Assembly: GCA_963822115.1 (NCBI GenBank)
Contig: CAWGGM010000022.1
Location: 1-64,000, forward strand
Direction of reading: 5' to 3'
DNA from: CAWDXG01 sp963822115
GTDB taxonomy: Bacteria > Myxococcota_A > Polyangia > Polyangiales > Polyangiaceae
DNA length: 64,000 nucleotides
In this document: positions 39,062 to 48,100 of the stretch, piece by piece
Layout of the letters: each line of letters starts with the position of its first letter
How positions within the stretch are numbered: the stretch's first letter is position 1
Notes under the pieces: model-generated
The model's input: the letters and a program-made list of their open reading frames with translations, nothing else
Database searches by the model: none
What the model was told of the DNA's origin: nothing
Program-made: the position numbers and the translations under genes

Positions 39062-40849
39062 CTAGGGCTGGAAATAGCGGCCGACCTGCTCGCGGTACTC
39101 TTCCGGAACCCGGGAACGGTCCACGCCGCCCACCTCGGTCTTGCCGACGCTGCCGAGGGCACCGGTGCCGACCTGGTTCGCGGTCTCGCCGGCGCGCGCC
39201 GGCGCGCGGCCCATCGTCGCGCCCTGCATGGGTACACCCGGGTTCAGTCTCGGGTTCGCCTTCGAGCGCAGCTCCTTCGTCGCGACCTTGCCGGTGTGGC
39301 CCTTGTGGTCGCCCTGTCCCTTGTCGTGATGGCTGCCCGGGCCTCCCGAACCCTTGCCGTTGCCCGGATTCTTGCTGCCGTTGTTCGCCATTCCCTTGTT
39401 GTTGCCGGTGCCGGGCGCGCCCTGCATGGGCATGGGCACGCCGCCGAGCTGGCGCTGGGCCTCGGCGCCGCCGCGGTCCGCGCCGTCCAGCCCCTTCTGC
39501 CGCTTGGCGTCGCCGCTGGGGTCGTCGCTCGCAAGCTTCTTCAGCTGCTTCTCGAGCTCTTTCTGGCCCTCGGGGCTGCTCATGCGTCGAGCCAGCTCCT
39601 CGAGCTGCTTCTTCGTCATCGGGTTGGCTGCGCCGCCCTGCTGCTTCAGCTGCTTGCCGAGCCGCTCGGCGAGACGCTTGCGCTCGGCGTCGCTCAGGCC
39701 CTCCAGCGCCTTCTCCATCGACTTGGCCAGGCGCCTCTGGGCTTCGGGGCTGCCGGTCTGTCCGAACTCCTGCAGATCTTCCTGCGCCTGCTTGGACAGC
39801 TTGCCGCCCAGCGATTTGGCGAGTTCGCGCAGCGCCTCGGCGTGCGCTTCGCGCTTGTCGAACCGCTTGCGCTGTTCTTCAAGCGACTTGGCCAGGCCCG
39901 AGGCGCCCTTCTTGCGCGCCTCCTTCTCGGCTTCCTCGAGCGCCTTCTTCGCTTCCTCGCGATCCTTCTTCTCGGTCTTGTTGGCGAGCTTCTGCATCTG
40001 GCGGTCGAAGTCGACCAGATCGCCGTCGCCGAGCGCCTTGGCTGCGCGCTTGGTGGACGCGTGCTTCGACAGCTCGCGGATCGCCGCTTCCAGCCCGTCG
40101 CGGTTCTTCTTGTCGTTGAAGTTGTGCCGCTCGGCGGCGATGTCGTCGCGCAGCTTGGCCAGGCGCGCTTGCGCCTCGCGCTTCTCCAGACCCTTCTTCA
40201 GGTCGGCCCGTAGCTTCTTCGCCTCGCGTGCGATGCGGTCGAGCCGCGCGCGCTGCTGCGCGTCGCGGGCGTCCAGCTTCTCGAGCGCGATGATGCGATC
40301 CAGTCCCTTCAAGTCGGCGGTCTTCACCAGCTCGCTGCCGGGCGGCTTCGGGGGTGGGGGCGGCAGCTTGGGCAGCGGCACGAGCGAGAGCCAGATCACC
40401 GCCGCGCCGCCCAGCGGGGCGAGCCCCTGCCAGCGCTCCAGCACGCGCGGTCGGGCACGCCTGGGATTGGCGTTGTCGAGGGCCGACAGTGCACGCTGGA
40501 CGACGATTCCACGCGCGGGATGGTCGGGGTCGGGAGCGCCGACGGCCGTACTGATCGCTTCGTCGGAGGCGAGCTTCGCGTCGAGGTACAGGGCTACGTC
40601 CGAGTCGCTCCAGCGGTGGCGCAGCGCGACCGCGATGCCGATCAGCGCGCCCACGACGCCCAGCGCTGCCGCCCAGGGACGCAGCATTCCGAGTCGCAGC
40701 CACCATAGAAGCGCCGCCGCTCCGCCGCCGGCCACCAGGCCGAGCGCTGCTCCAGTGAGCGTGCGGCGCAGCAACAGGCGAGCCCGCACCCTTCGCGCCC
40801 AGCGTTCGAAGTTGCGACGGAATCCGGCTTCGGATGCGTTCGGTGCCAT
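39062..40849 (-). CDS. coiled-coil membrane protein, DUF4175-like
   Basis: A 595-residue protein. Two membrane helices lie at about residues 30-75 (TGAALGLVAGGGAAALLWWL and AAALGVVGALIGIAVAL), a third hydrophobic segment near 150, then about 280 residues of highly charged helix rich in Lys, Glu, Arg and Ala (for example EEAKKALEEAEKEARKKGASG), a Gly/Asn/His-rich stretch and a conserved-looking end, VPEEYREQVGRYF. This shape and ending match DUF4175-like proteins of MoxR-VWA operons, where the closing motif is usually kept. It is the first gene of the operon; the coiled coil may bring together VWA or ABC parts. Function unknown. Confidence 0.75.
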   Translation of the reverse strand: MAPNASEAGFRRNFERWARRVRARLLLRRTLTGAALGLVAGGGAAALLWWLRLGMLRPWAAALGVVGALIGIAVALRHRWSDSDVALYLDAKLASDEAISTAVGAPDPDHPARGIVVQRALSALDNANPRRARPRVLERWQGLAPLGGAAVIWLSLVPLPKLPPPPPKPPGSELVKTADLKGLDRIIALEKLDARDAQQRARLDRIAREAKKLRADLKKGLEKREAQARLAKLRDDIAAERHNFNDKKNRDGLEAAIRELSKHASTKRAAKALGDGDLVDFDRQMQKLANKTEKKDREEAKKALEEAEKEARKKGASGLAKSLEEQRKRFDKREAHAEALRELAKSLGGKLSKQAQEDLQEFGQTGSPEAQRRLAKSMEKALEGLSDAERKRLAERLGKQLKQQGGAANPMTKKQLEELARRMSSPEGQKELEKQLKKLASDDPSGDAKRQKGLDGADRGGAEAQRQLGGVPMPMQGAPGTGNNKGMANNGSKNPGNGKGSGGPGSHHDKGQGDHKGHTGKVATKELRSKANPRLNPGVPMQGATMGRAPARAGETANQVGTGALGSVGKTEVGGVDRSRVPEEYREQVGRYFQP

Positions 40850-40977
40850 GCGCGAGCGGAGCCCTCTCCATTCTGGTTCTAGCCCCAGCTCGTTCTACGT
40901 ACCAGGGCCGGCCGCGCATTCCCCGGATTTCCCGGCCAGTCGGCGGGAGTGCTGGCGACCAGAAAAGTGCTTACTCT

Positions 40978-41421
40978 ATGGGTGTGGGCAATCTGCTCGT
41001 TGTCGAGGATTATCCGCCGCTCGCGACGGTGATCGCGATCAGCCTGCGGCGCCTCGGCCACGAGGTCCTCCGCCTGGGCAGCGTTCAGCGTGCCGAGACC
41101 GTCGAAGGTCCCTTCGATGCGGCGGTGCTCGACATCGAGCTGCCTGATGGCAGCGGTATCGTGCTGGCCGAGGACCTCCTGAACGAGGGACGCGCCCGCT
41201 CGGTGGTCTTTTTCAGCGCCGTTCGTGATACCAACGCCCGCCAGCGCGCGCTCAGGCTCGGGCCGGTCGTCGACAAGGTCGACGGGATCGAAGCGCTGGC
41301 CAGCGTGGTTGCCGAGCAGCTCGAGGTGCAAGCCGGGCTGGCCCGCGCCGTGGGGGCTGCCGACGGCGTCGTCCCGCAGCGCGTTTCGGGGCGTAGCGGC
41401 ACGCGGCGCAAGCTGAAATAG
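40978..41421 (+). CDS. stand-alone response regulator receiver protein
   Basis: A 147-residue single-domain receiver. It shows the acidic pair ED (10-11), the phospho-acceptor Asp52 in AAVLDIELPDGSG, the conserved Ser at FFSAV and the Lys at VVDKVDG. There is no output domain, only a basic tail ending in SGRSGTRRKLK. It would be phosphorylated by a histidine kinase not in the window and act through protein contacts. It is divergent from the DUF4175-like gene and lies 48 bases before panB. ATG 40978 is chosen because upstream codons are not conserved. Confidence 0.88.
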   Translation: MGVGNLLVVEDYPPLATVIAISLRRLGHEVLRLGSVQRAETVEGPFDAAVLDIELPDGSGIVLAEDLLNEGRARSVVFFSAVRDTNARQRALRLGPVVDKVDGIEALASVVAEQLEVQAGLARAVGAADGVVPQRVSGRSGTRRKLK

Positions 41422-41469
41422 GCTTGGCCTGGCGATTGGCGCCGCGAGCGAATACGCTGCGCGCCCCCG

Positions 41470-42378
41470 ATGGCACCGAAGACGGACAAGGTCACCGCTC
41501 CGGCGATCCGGGCGCGCAAACAGAGCGGCCCGAAGATCGCCACGCTCACCTGCTACGACGCCACCATGGCCCGGCTGCTCGACGAGGGCGGTGCGGACAT
41601 CCTGCTCGTCGGCGATTCACTGGGCATGGTGGTGCAGGGGCTGCCCAACACGCTACCCGTGACGGTGGACGAGATCTGCTACCACGGTCGCGCCGTTGCG
41701 CGCGCTACCACGCGCGCGCAGCTCGTCGGCGACTTGCCCTTCATGAGCTTCCAGGTCTCCAGCGAGAAGGCGCTGGAGAATGCCGGACGCCTGCTCAAGG
41801 AGGGCGGCTTCGAGGCGGTCAAGCTGGAGGGCGGCGTGAACGTCGCCGATACGGTGCACCGCATCGTCGGCGCGGGGATACCGGTGATGGGCCATGTCGG
41901 GCTCACGCCCCAGTCCGTCCACGCCATGGGCGGCTTCCGCGTCCAGGGCAAGAGCGAGGACACCGCGGTGCGCGTGATCGCGGACGCCAAGGCGCTGGAG
42001 CAGGCCGGGGCGTACTGCGTCGTGCTCGAGGGCATGCCCGCCGATCTCGGCCGCCGCATCACCGAGTCGCTGGACATTCCCACCATCGGCATCGGCGCGG
42101 GTCCGCACTGCGATGGCCAGGTGCTGGTCTGCTACGACTTTCTCGGCATGTACCGCGATATCAAGCCGAAGTTCGTCAAGCGCTTCGCCGAGCTGGGCGA
42201 CGCGGTGGTCGACGCGACGGCGCGCTACGTCGCCGAGGTGCAGAGCGGCGCCTTTCCAGACGCCGCGCACAGTTTCGGCATGGCGCGCCCGCACACGCGC
42301 GGCGAGCCCACTGGCGAAAAGCCCGTGGTAGAACGCGCGCCCGCGGGCTACGGCCCCGCCGAAGACGAGAACAGTTGA
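41470..42378 (+). CDS. panB: 3-methyl-2-oxobutanoate hydroxymethyltransferase (ketopantoate hydroxymethyltransferase)
   Basis: A 302-residue enzyme that adds a hydroxymethyl group from 5,10-methylene-THF to alpha-ketoisovalerate, the first step of pantothenate (coenzyme A) synthesis. The family motifs are LLVGDSLGMVVQGLPNTLPVT (the Mg- and substrate-binding region), GDLPFMSFQVS, AVKLEGG, MGHVGLTPQS, LEGMP and IGIGAGPHCDGQVLVCYD. It is 20-40 residues longer than E. coli PanB (264) at both ends. The TGA stop overlaps the panC ATG (TGATG), so the pair is coupled. It lies 48 bases after the receiver-protein gene. Confidence 0.96.
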   Translation: MAPKTDKVTAPAIRARKQSGPKIATLTCYDATMARLLDEGGADILLVGDSLGMVVQGLPNTLPVTVDEICYHGRAVARATTRAQLVGDLPFMSFQVSSEKALENAGRLLKEGGFEAVKLEGGVNVADTVHRIVGAGIPVMGHVGLTPQSVHAMGGFRVQGKSEDTAVRVIADAKALEQAGAYCVVLEGMPADLGRRITESLDIPTIGIGAGPHCDGQVLVCYDFLGMYRDIKPKFVKRFAELGDAVVDATARYVAEVQSGAFPDAAHSFGMARPHTRGEPTGEKPVVERAPAGYGPAEDENS

Positions 42379-43247
42379 TGCGCGTTGCCCGACACGTCGA
42401 GAAGTTCCGCACAGCGTGCGACAGCGTGCGCGCGGGCGGCGGTTCGCTCGGGCTGGTGCCGACCATGGGCGCGCTGCACGCGGGGCATCTCGCGCTGGTG
42501 ACGGAAGCCGCGAGGCACGCCAGCGACGTGGCCGTCAGCATCTTCGTCAATCCCACGCAGTTCGGGCCGAACGAGGACCTGGAGCGCTACCCGCGCGATC
42601 TGGAGGGCGATCTCGCCAAGTGCGAAGCCGCCGGGGCGTCGCTGGTGTTCGCGCCTCCGGTCGACGAGATGTATCCGGAGCACGAGCACACGCGCGTGCA
42701 CGTCGAGAGCCTCACCGATCATCTGTGCGGAGCCAGCCGCCCTGGTCATTTCGAGGGTGTCGCCACCATCGTCACCAAGCTGTTTGCCGTTGCGGGTCCG
42801 TGCACGGCGGTGTTCGGGCGCAAGGACTACCAGCAGCTCAAGGTGATCGAGCGCATGGTGCAGGACCTCCTCTTGCCGGTACAGGTCGTCGGGCACCCCA
42901 TCGTGCGTGAGCCCGACGGACTGGCTCTGAGCTCGCGCAACCTGTACCTCTCGGCCAGCGAGCGCTCGGGTGCGCTTTCGATTCCGGGTTCCCTGTCCGC
43001 CGCCGTCGCCCGCTTCAGCGCTGGCGAGCGCGGGGCAGCGGCGCTGCGCGATCCGGTGGCCGCGGCACTCGAACGGGCCGGCCTGCGCGTCGACTACGTC
43101 ACGCTCGCCGATCCCGACACCATCACGCCACTCGACCCCGACGCGGTGGCGGGCGAGCGCGTGCTGCTCGCCGTGGCCGCGTTCGCGGGCAAGACGCGGC
43201 TTATCGACAACGTCGTCCTGGGCGAAGATCCTGCTCCAAAGCCGTAA
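42378..43247 (+). CDS. panC: pantothenate synthetase (pantoate-beta-alanine ligase)
   Basis: A 289-residue ATP-dependent ligase that joins pantoate and beta-alanine. It has the class-I-synthetase-like signature PTMGALHAGH (28-37), SIFVNPTQFGPNEDLERYPR, FGRKDYQQLKVIERMV, the pantoate- and ATP-binding REPDGLALSSRN and the C-terminal GKTRLIDN. Length is normal for the family. It overlaps panB by one base; panD is not in the window. The catalytic residues appear complete. Confidence 0.96.
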   Translation: MRVARHVEKFRTACDSVRAGGGSLGLVPTMGALHAGHLALVTEAARHASDVAVSIFVNPTQFGPNEDLERYPRDLEGDLAKCEAAGASLVFAPPVDEMYPEHEHTRVHVESLTDHLCGASRPGHFEGVATIVTKLFAVAGPCTAVFGRKDYQQLKVIERMVQDLLLPVQVVGHPIVREPDGLALSSRNLYLSASERSGALSIPGSLSAAVARFSAGERGAAALRDPVAAALERAGLRVDYVTLADPDTITPLDPDAVAGERVLLAVAAFAGKTRLIDNVVLGEDPAPKP

Positions 43248-43397
43248 CAGGAGAAGGACGCGGTCGCGGTCCCAGTCGCGGTCGCGGGTGGCGCGGGTCA
43301 AGACATCCGTTACACTTTCAACGCTGGTCGGAGGTTGACAGTTAGCGCCTTCGTTGTGGGTTTGCTCTTCATCTGGGTGTTCTTCGAGGCCTTCTGC

Positions 43398-43500
43398 CCG
43401 CCGCAGGCGCTGTAGCCGACCGCGACGGCCGCGCGCCGGCCAGCGCCACCAACACGGCGCGTGCCAGGGCAGCCACGCTCACGGAGCAACCTCCGCAATC
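43398..43500 (-). pseudogene. decayed 5' end of a lipoprotein gene (copy of the 43.8-45.2 kb gene)
   Basis: On the minus strand, GTG (43497) gives VAALARAVLVALAGA; after a one-base frame change the same DNA reads AVAVGYSACGGQ, then unrelated residues and a stop at about 43310. The intact gene at 45185 starts with AVVARAAALALGGALAVAVGYSACGGQ, so this is a truncated, frame-shifted copy of its lipoprotein signal region. It overlaps the decayed 3' end described next, as the intact genes do. Confidence 0.7.
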
Positions 43501-43680
43501 TGGACGCCGCCTGTCACTGGCAGTTCAGCGGCACCAGCGCTCCGCGCGTCTGTAGCCGACCCCGACGGCGAGGGCGAGCGCCGCCGCCGTCGCGACGCGC
43601 CCCGCACTGCCCGCCGCCCGACTCCGCACCTGGCTCCCGCTCCCTTCCGCGCCCCAATCCGGCGCCCAGACAGTCTACGC
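43493..43680 (-). pseudogene. remnants of extra copies of the large secreted protein/lipoprotein gene pair
   Basis: Three pieces can be matched on the minus strand. At about 43635-43665 there is a 31-base match (one C fewer) to 50103-50134, in the 5' end of the large gene. At about 43545-43600 there is a second lipoprotein-signal-like fragment (LALAVGVGY). At 43495-43533 there is GGVQIAEVAP followed by a stop, identical to the last ten residues of the large gene at 45182. No open frame spans them. They appear to be decayed tandem copies. The rest of 43248-43841 shows nothing else that I recognise. Confidence 0.65.
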
Positions 43681-43841
43681 CCACGCCAGCCGGCGCGCAG
43701 CATTGCAGGCTTCAAGCAAGCGACGTGCCCCCCTTTCTGTGTGGGAACGTCGCGAGCTCGTGCCCACGGCTGTTGCCGCTCGCCTACAGGCCTATCCCGG
43801 GCGCAACAAGCCCCGTCAGTACGCTTCAGCGTCTATGCGGC

Positions 43842-45185
43842 TCACGGCCATGCCAGACGCACGAGCCTGGTCCCCTGACCTGCGTCTGGAAGGGTTACTC
43901 CCCCCATACCGACGATGCCCTTGGCTGTTGCCTGCGGATACAGGAGCTCCTTGTCGCCCCAGTTCGTGGCGGTGCCGGCGGGCCCCGTCTGGTAGCGAAC
44001 GGGCGCGCCGTAGATGTTGTAGCCCGGTGCCCCCTGCGGGTTCTTGTTCGCATTCGTGCGCCAGTCCGACCAGGCGATGATGCCGTTGCGAATGGACGGC
44101 AGCTCTTTCTTCACGGGGTCGGTGGGGTTGTCGAACGTGATCCGCTTCTGCTCGCCGGTGACCAGGTCCTTCCAGTAGATCTCGCCAGCGTACTCGGACC
44201 CGTAGCTGCCGTGCTCGCCGTTCGGACCCGGGTCGCGGTAGTCGTACCAGACGGCCTGGGTGCCGTCGGGCGAGAGGTAGCCGTAGTTTTCGCCATAGGC
44301 ACTGGGCGAGAGCTGCGAGGTGGTCTGGTCGGCGATGTCGATCATCAGCACGCGCTCGAGGTCCTCGTTCGTGCAGAGCACCTCGTCGCCCTTGGGCCCC
44401 GGCCGGAACCAGATGGTGCGGCAGATGCTGACGCCGTTGGTCGTGGTCTTCACCTCGCCGGTCTCCAGGTCGAAGCTGGAGACGGAGTTCGGGCCCTGGG
44501 CGTTGCCGTAGTACCAGTAGGCGTGGGTCGGGGTGAGGCCCGTGCGTCCGGGCGCGCCGTCATCGATCGACCCGAACAGCATCACCGTCTTCATCTCGCC
44601 GGTCTTCAGCGAACGCAACACTAGGCGCGAGTGGGACTCGCAGATGATGCTGTAAAGTATGTAGTCGCCGCTCACGGATGGTTCGGCAGCCTGGCAGTGG
44701 TCTCCATCCAGGTGCGGCTCGCTCTTGCCGTCGTCGATGAAGTATTCTTTCAGGGTGCCGAGATCGACGAGCAGCGTGTACACGTCCGTCCCGTGCAGGA
44801 TCGGCGTGTTGTACGCGACGCGATCCCCATCGATGGAGAACGGGATGAACGTATGTGGCTCATAGGCTGTAATCGCCGTACACCCCGCGCCGCAGTCCGG
44901 CATGTTGTCGTGTGGAACCTCCTTCCACTGGTGCGGCGCGGTCTCGTGCCAGGTCGGATCCCAGGGCGGCAGCGTGCCCCAGGGCGGTGGCGCGGCGTCC
45001 GCGTCGGCGCCCGCGTCGGGCATTGCCGCCGCGCCGCCGGCGTCGCCCGAGCTGCCGCCTGCGCCTCCCGCGTCCGCCGCGGGCGCGCTACGCTGCTGCC
45101 CGCCGCACGCGCTGTAGCCGACGGCCACGGCGAGCGCGCCGCCGAGAGCGAGGGCGGCGGCGCGTGCAACAACAGCCAGCGTCAA
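43842..45185 (-). CDS. lipoprotein with TolB/WD40-like beta-propeller
   Basis: A 447-residue exported protein. It starts at TTG 45185, which overlaps the TGA of the preceding gene (TTGA). The signal ends in VGYSACGG, a lipobox of slightly unusual sequence, followed by an Asp/Ala/Gly linker with DAGGAGG and DAGADADAA. The body has repeated blades: YILYSIICES, MLFGSIDDG, GYLSPDGTQAVWYDYRDPG and NGIIAWSDWRTN, typical of TolB or surface-antigen propellers. No catalytic motif is seen. The translational overlap suggests it works with the large secreted protein, and fragments of the pair are repeated just downstream. Confidence 0.75.
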   Translation of the reverse strand: MTLAVVARAAALALGGALAVAVGYSACGGQQRSAPAADAGGAGGSSGDAGGAAAMPDAGADADAAPPPWGTLPPWDPTWHETAPHQWKEVPHDNMPDCGAGCTAITAYEPHTFIPFSIDGDRVAYNTPILHGTDVYTLLVDLGTLKEYFIDDGKSEPHLDGDHCQAAEPSVSGDYILYSIICESHSRLVLRSLKTGEMKTVMLFGSIDDGAPGRTGLTPTHAYWYYGNAQGPNSVSSFDLETGEVKTTTNGVSICRTIWFRPGPKGDEVLCTNEDLERVLMIDIADQTTSQLSPSAYGENYGYLSPDGTQAVWYDYRDPGPNGEHGSYGSEYAGEIYWKDLVTGEQKRITFDNPTDPVKKELPSIRNGIIAWSDWRTNANKNPQGAPGYNIYGAPVRYQTGPAGTATNWGDKELLYPQATAKGIVGMGGVTLPDAGQGTRLVRLAWP

Positions 45186-48100
45186 GGCGCGACCTCCGCG
45201 ATCTGCACGCCGCCGCCCACGAGCCGCAGCCTGCGATCGGGCATGTCGCGCCGCTCGACCCACCAGGGTACGTCGTGCGTCTCCGCACTGGTGAACTCGT
45301 CGCCGGTGAGGCCCAGCGCCGGGTTGAAGCGCTGGAGCTTTCCGCCGTGTTGCTTCTCTGTGACGCCATACACCCAGGCGCCGGACGCGCGCAGCGCCTG
45401 CAGCGTGCCGTCGACGTGCGTCTCCGACAGCACGTGCCAGCCGTCGCCGTCGTGGCCCAGCAGGAGCAGCGGCGGGTGACCCGGATCGACGTAGCTGGCT
45501 GGCTGCACGCCCGCCGAATGGAGCCAGCCGCCCGTGCTGCCGAGCGCGGGCGCCAGCACCACGCGGTCTCCCACCAGCGCCAGCGGCGCGCGCGCGCGAC
45601 CGTCGCCGCAGCGGCCGCCGGCGCAGACGATGTCGTCGGCCGCGCGGCAGGCGGCGTGGCTCGCGCACTCCGCGGGCGGCACGTCGACCGCGGACCAACC
45701 GCCGCTCTGTGGGAGCAGCAGTGCGGCCTGGTCGATGGACGGCGTGCCGGTGTAGTCGACCGAGACCAGCGCGACGCCGGCCAACGTCGAGACCACCCAG
45801 CGCCCATCGTGGAGCGGCTCGGCCGCGAGCGGGCGGCCGCACAGAGGCAGGGGGTCGCTCGCGCGCAGCTTGCCATCGCTCTGCGAGACGATCACCAGGC
45901 CGCGGCGCGTGGCGACGGCCACGGTGCCGTTGTCCGCGCGCACGCTGATCACCGGCGCCTGGACGCCGATGCGACCGCGCAGCACGGGCGGATCGGTGTC
46001 GCTCCAGTCCTCCACGTGGGTGTCGGCGCCGACCCAGGTTGTCATCACGTCGAGATCCGCGGAGCGCGCCTTCTGCACCGGCAGCTCCCGGGTCGCCACA
46101 AGCCTCGGCTGCGACGCCGACGTGCAGGCGCCGGGGGCTGCCGGGCTGCAGGCGAGGTGGCCCGGATCGCTCCACCAGTCCTTCGCGCCGTCGGTGCAGA
46201 GCTCCGGCGTGGATCCGTCGGCGCAGCGGTCCATGCCGGTGCCGACGCGCAGCGAGAGCAGGCTCTGCGGGTGCCAGCCGTCGGCCGCGCCGCGCCAGGC
46301 GCCCGCAATGGGGCCCTGGACCCGCGACGTGCCCAGCACCACGGCTTGCCGGCTCTCGCCGCCGGCCAGCACCAGCGAGGCACTGTCGACGCGCGGCGCG
46401 TCGGCGCCGGAGGCGTCCGGCAGCATCAGCTGCGGAGCGATGCCCACCTCCGGCACGTCCCACAGGTCGGCGTGCGGCGCTCCAGCGGAGTCGAAGCCGC
46501 CGCCGTAGACGAGACCGCCGCGTTCCTGGTCCCAGGCCAGGGCCGGATCGCTGCGCGGCACCCAGGTGGGAGTCTGGCCCCACTCGCTGCCGCTGCGCGT
46601 GTCGAGCGCCAGGGCGTCGCCGGTCAGGTTGCCATCGCTGTCGACGCCGCCGGCCCGGAACAGCACCGCGTTGTGCAGCAGGTAGGCGGCGTGCGGGCGC
46701 GCCGGCAGATCCGCGGACAGCTGGGTTTCGCTCCACTGTCCCGCGGCGAAGCGCCACAGGCGCGCCGCGCGGTCGGGCCCCGGCTCCACGAACTCCACGG
46801 CGGCGCCGGAAATGCTATCCGCCAGCAGCACGCCCTTCTCGAAATCCCCCGGAAGCATCCCCACGCTGCCGATAGCGTAGCTCGCGCCCGCCGTGGGGTC
46901 GATGCCGAGCGGCTCGAGCTTTACCCAGCTGCCCGGCAGCTCGCTGGCAGTGTCGGCGTACAGGACGACGAGCAGTTCCGGCAGCGGCGACGACGCTTCC
47001 TTGTCCGTGGCCAGCGGCACAACGTCCGCCCCGGCGGGCGCTGCCGCCAGGAGGCGGGCGAGCTCCGTGCTGCCCGGGAGCACGTCCATGGGGACCGATC
47101 CCCCATAGTCCGACGCCGTCAGCACGATGGGGAAGGTCTGTCCGGTGGACAGCTGGAGCAGGTCGTCCAGCGGCGCCACGCCCTGGCGGTTGGTCACCAG
47201 CGCAAAGCCGCGCGGCTGCGACACCACGCTGATGGGCGAGGTGTCTAGAAAGCTCGAGCCCTCCGGATCCGGCGGCCAGATGATGTTCACGAGCAGCTTG
47301 TGCACGTCGATGGTGCTGTAGCCGGACGTCTCGCAGGCTGTCATGCCGCGCAGCCGCACCTGGTGGGCTGACGCGAGGTAGGGGTTGTCCTCGGGCAGCC
47401 CGCTCGCGCTCGACAGCGTGAAGTACGAACGCAGGCGCCGCGACTGGAGCTCCTGGTTGGATCCCGAGATGTCCACGTCCGGTTCCTGACCCGGCAGTTG
47501 CGACTGCACGTAGGGTGTGCCGCCGGTTTCCGCGTAGTAGTAGGGGTTCGGGTTGGAAGGCGTGGGCTTGATCAGGTGGGCCTCGCGCGCCACCTCGGAG
47601 CCGAACAGGAACGGGTACTTGCTGTGGAGGTAGGGCTTTCCGTCGATGTCTGGCGGGCTATCGAACAGGTCCTTGGGGAGGTGAGCCGGGTACTTGGCGC
47701 GTTCGGCCTGCCAGTCCCAGGTCAGGCTGTCCAGATCCTCTTCCCAGGCGTTCCAGTCCGCCGGGTGGGAATTGCAGGTGCCGACGTGAGGGTCGCAGTC
47801 CCGCGGGATGACCGGGCGCGCGGTGAGCGACAGCGGCTTGCAGTAGCCGTCGGGGTCTGGCGGACAACCGTTCGACCCGAGCGGGTGCCAGCCGTCCTCC
47901 TCTTTGGCGGAGGTTTTCACATGGCCGTTCAGGCCCTGATCCACCCAGCAGGGCGACGTCGGAAGGTGCGCGCACGTTTTCCAAACGTCACTCTGGCAAG
48001 CGCAGCGCTCCAGCGTGACGGGCACGTTCGTCTTCGACTTGTCGAGCAGGATCTGGGCGCGGCTCGCGTACGTGGTTCCCGCGGAGAGAGCAGGGTCGTT

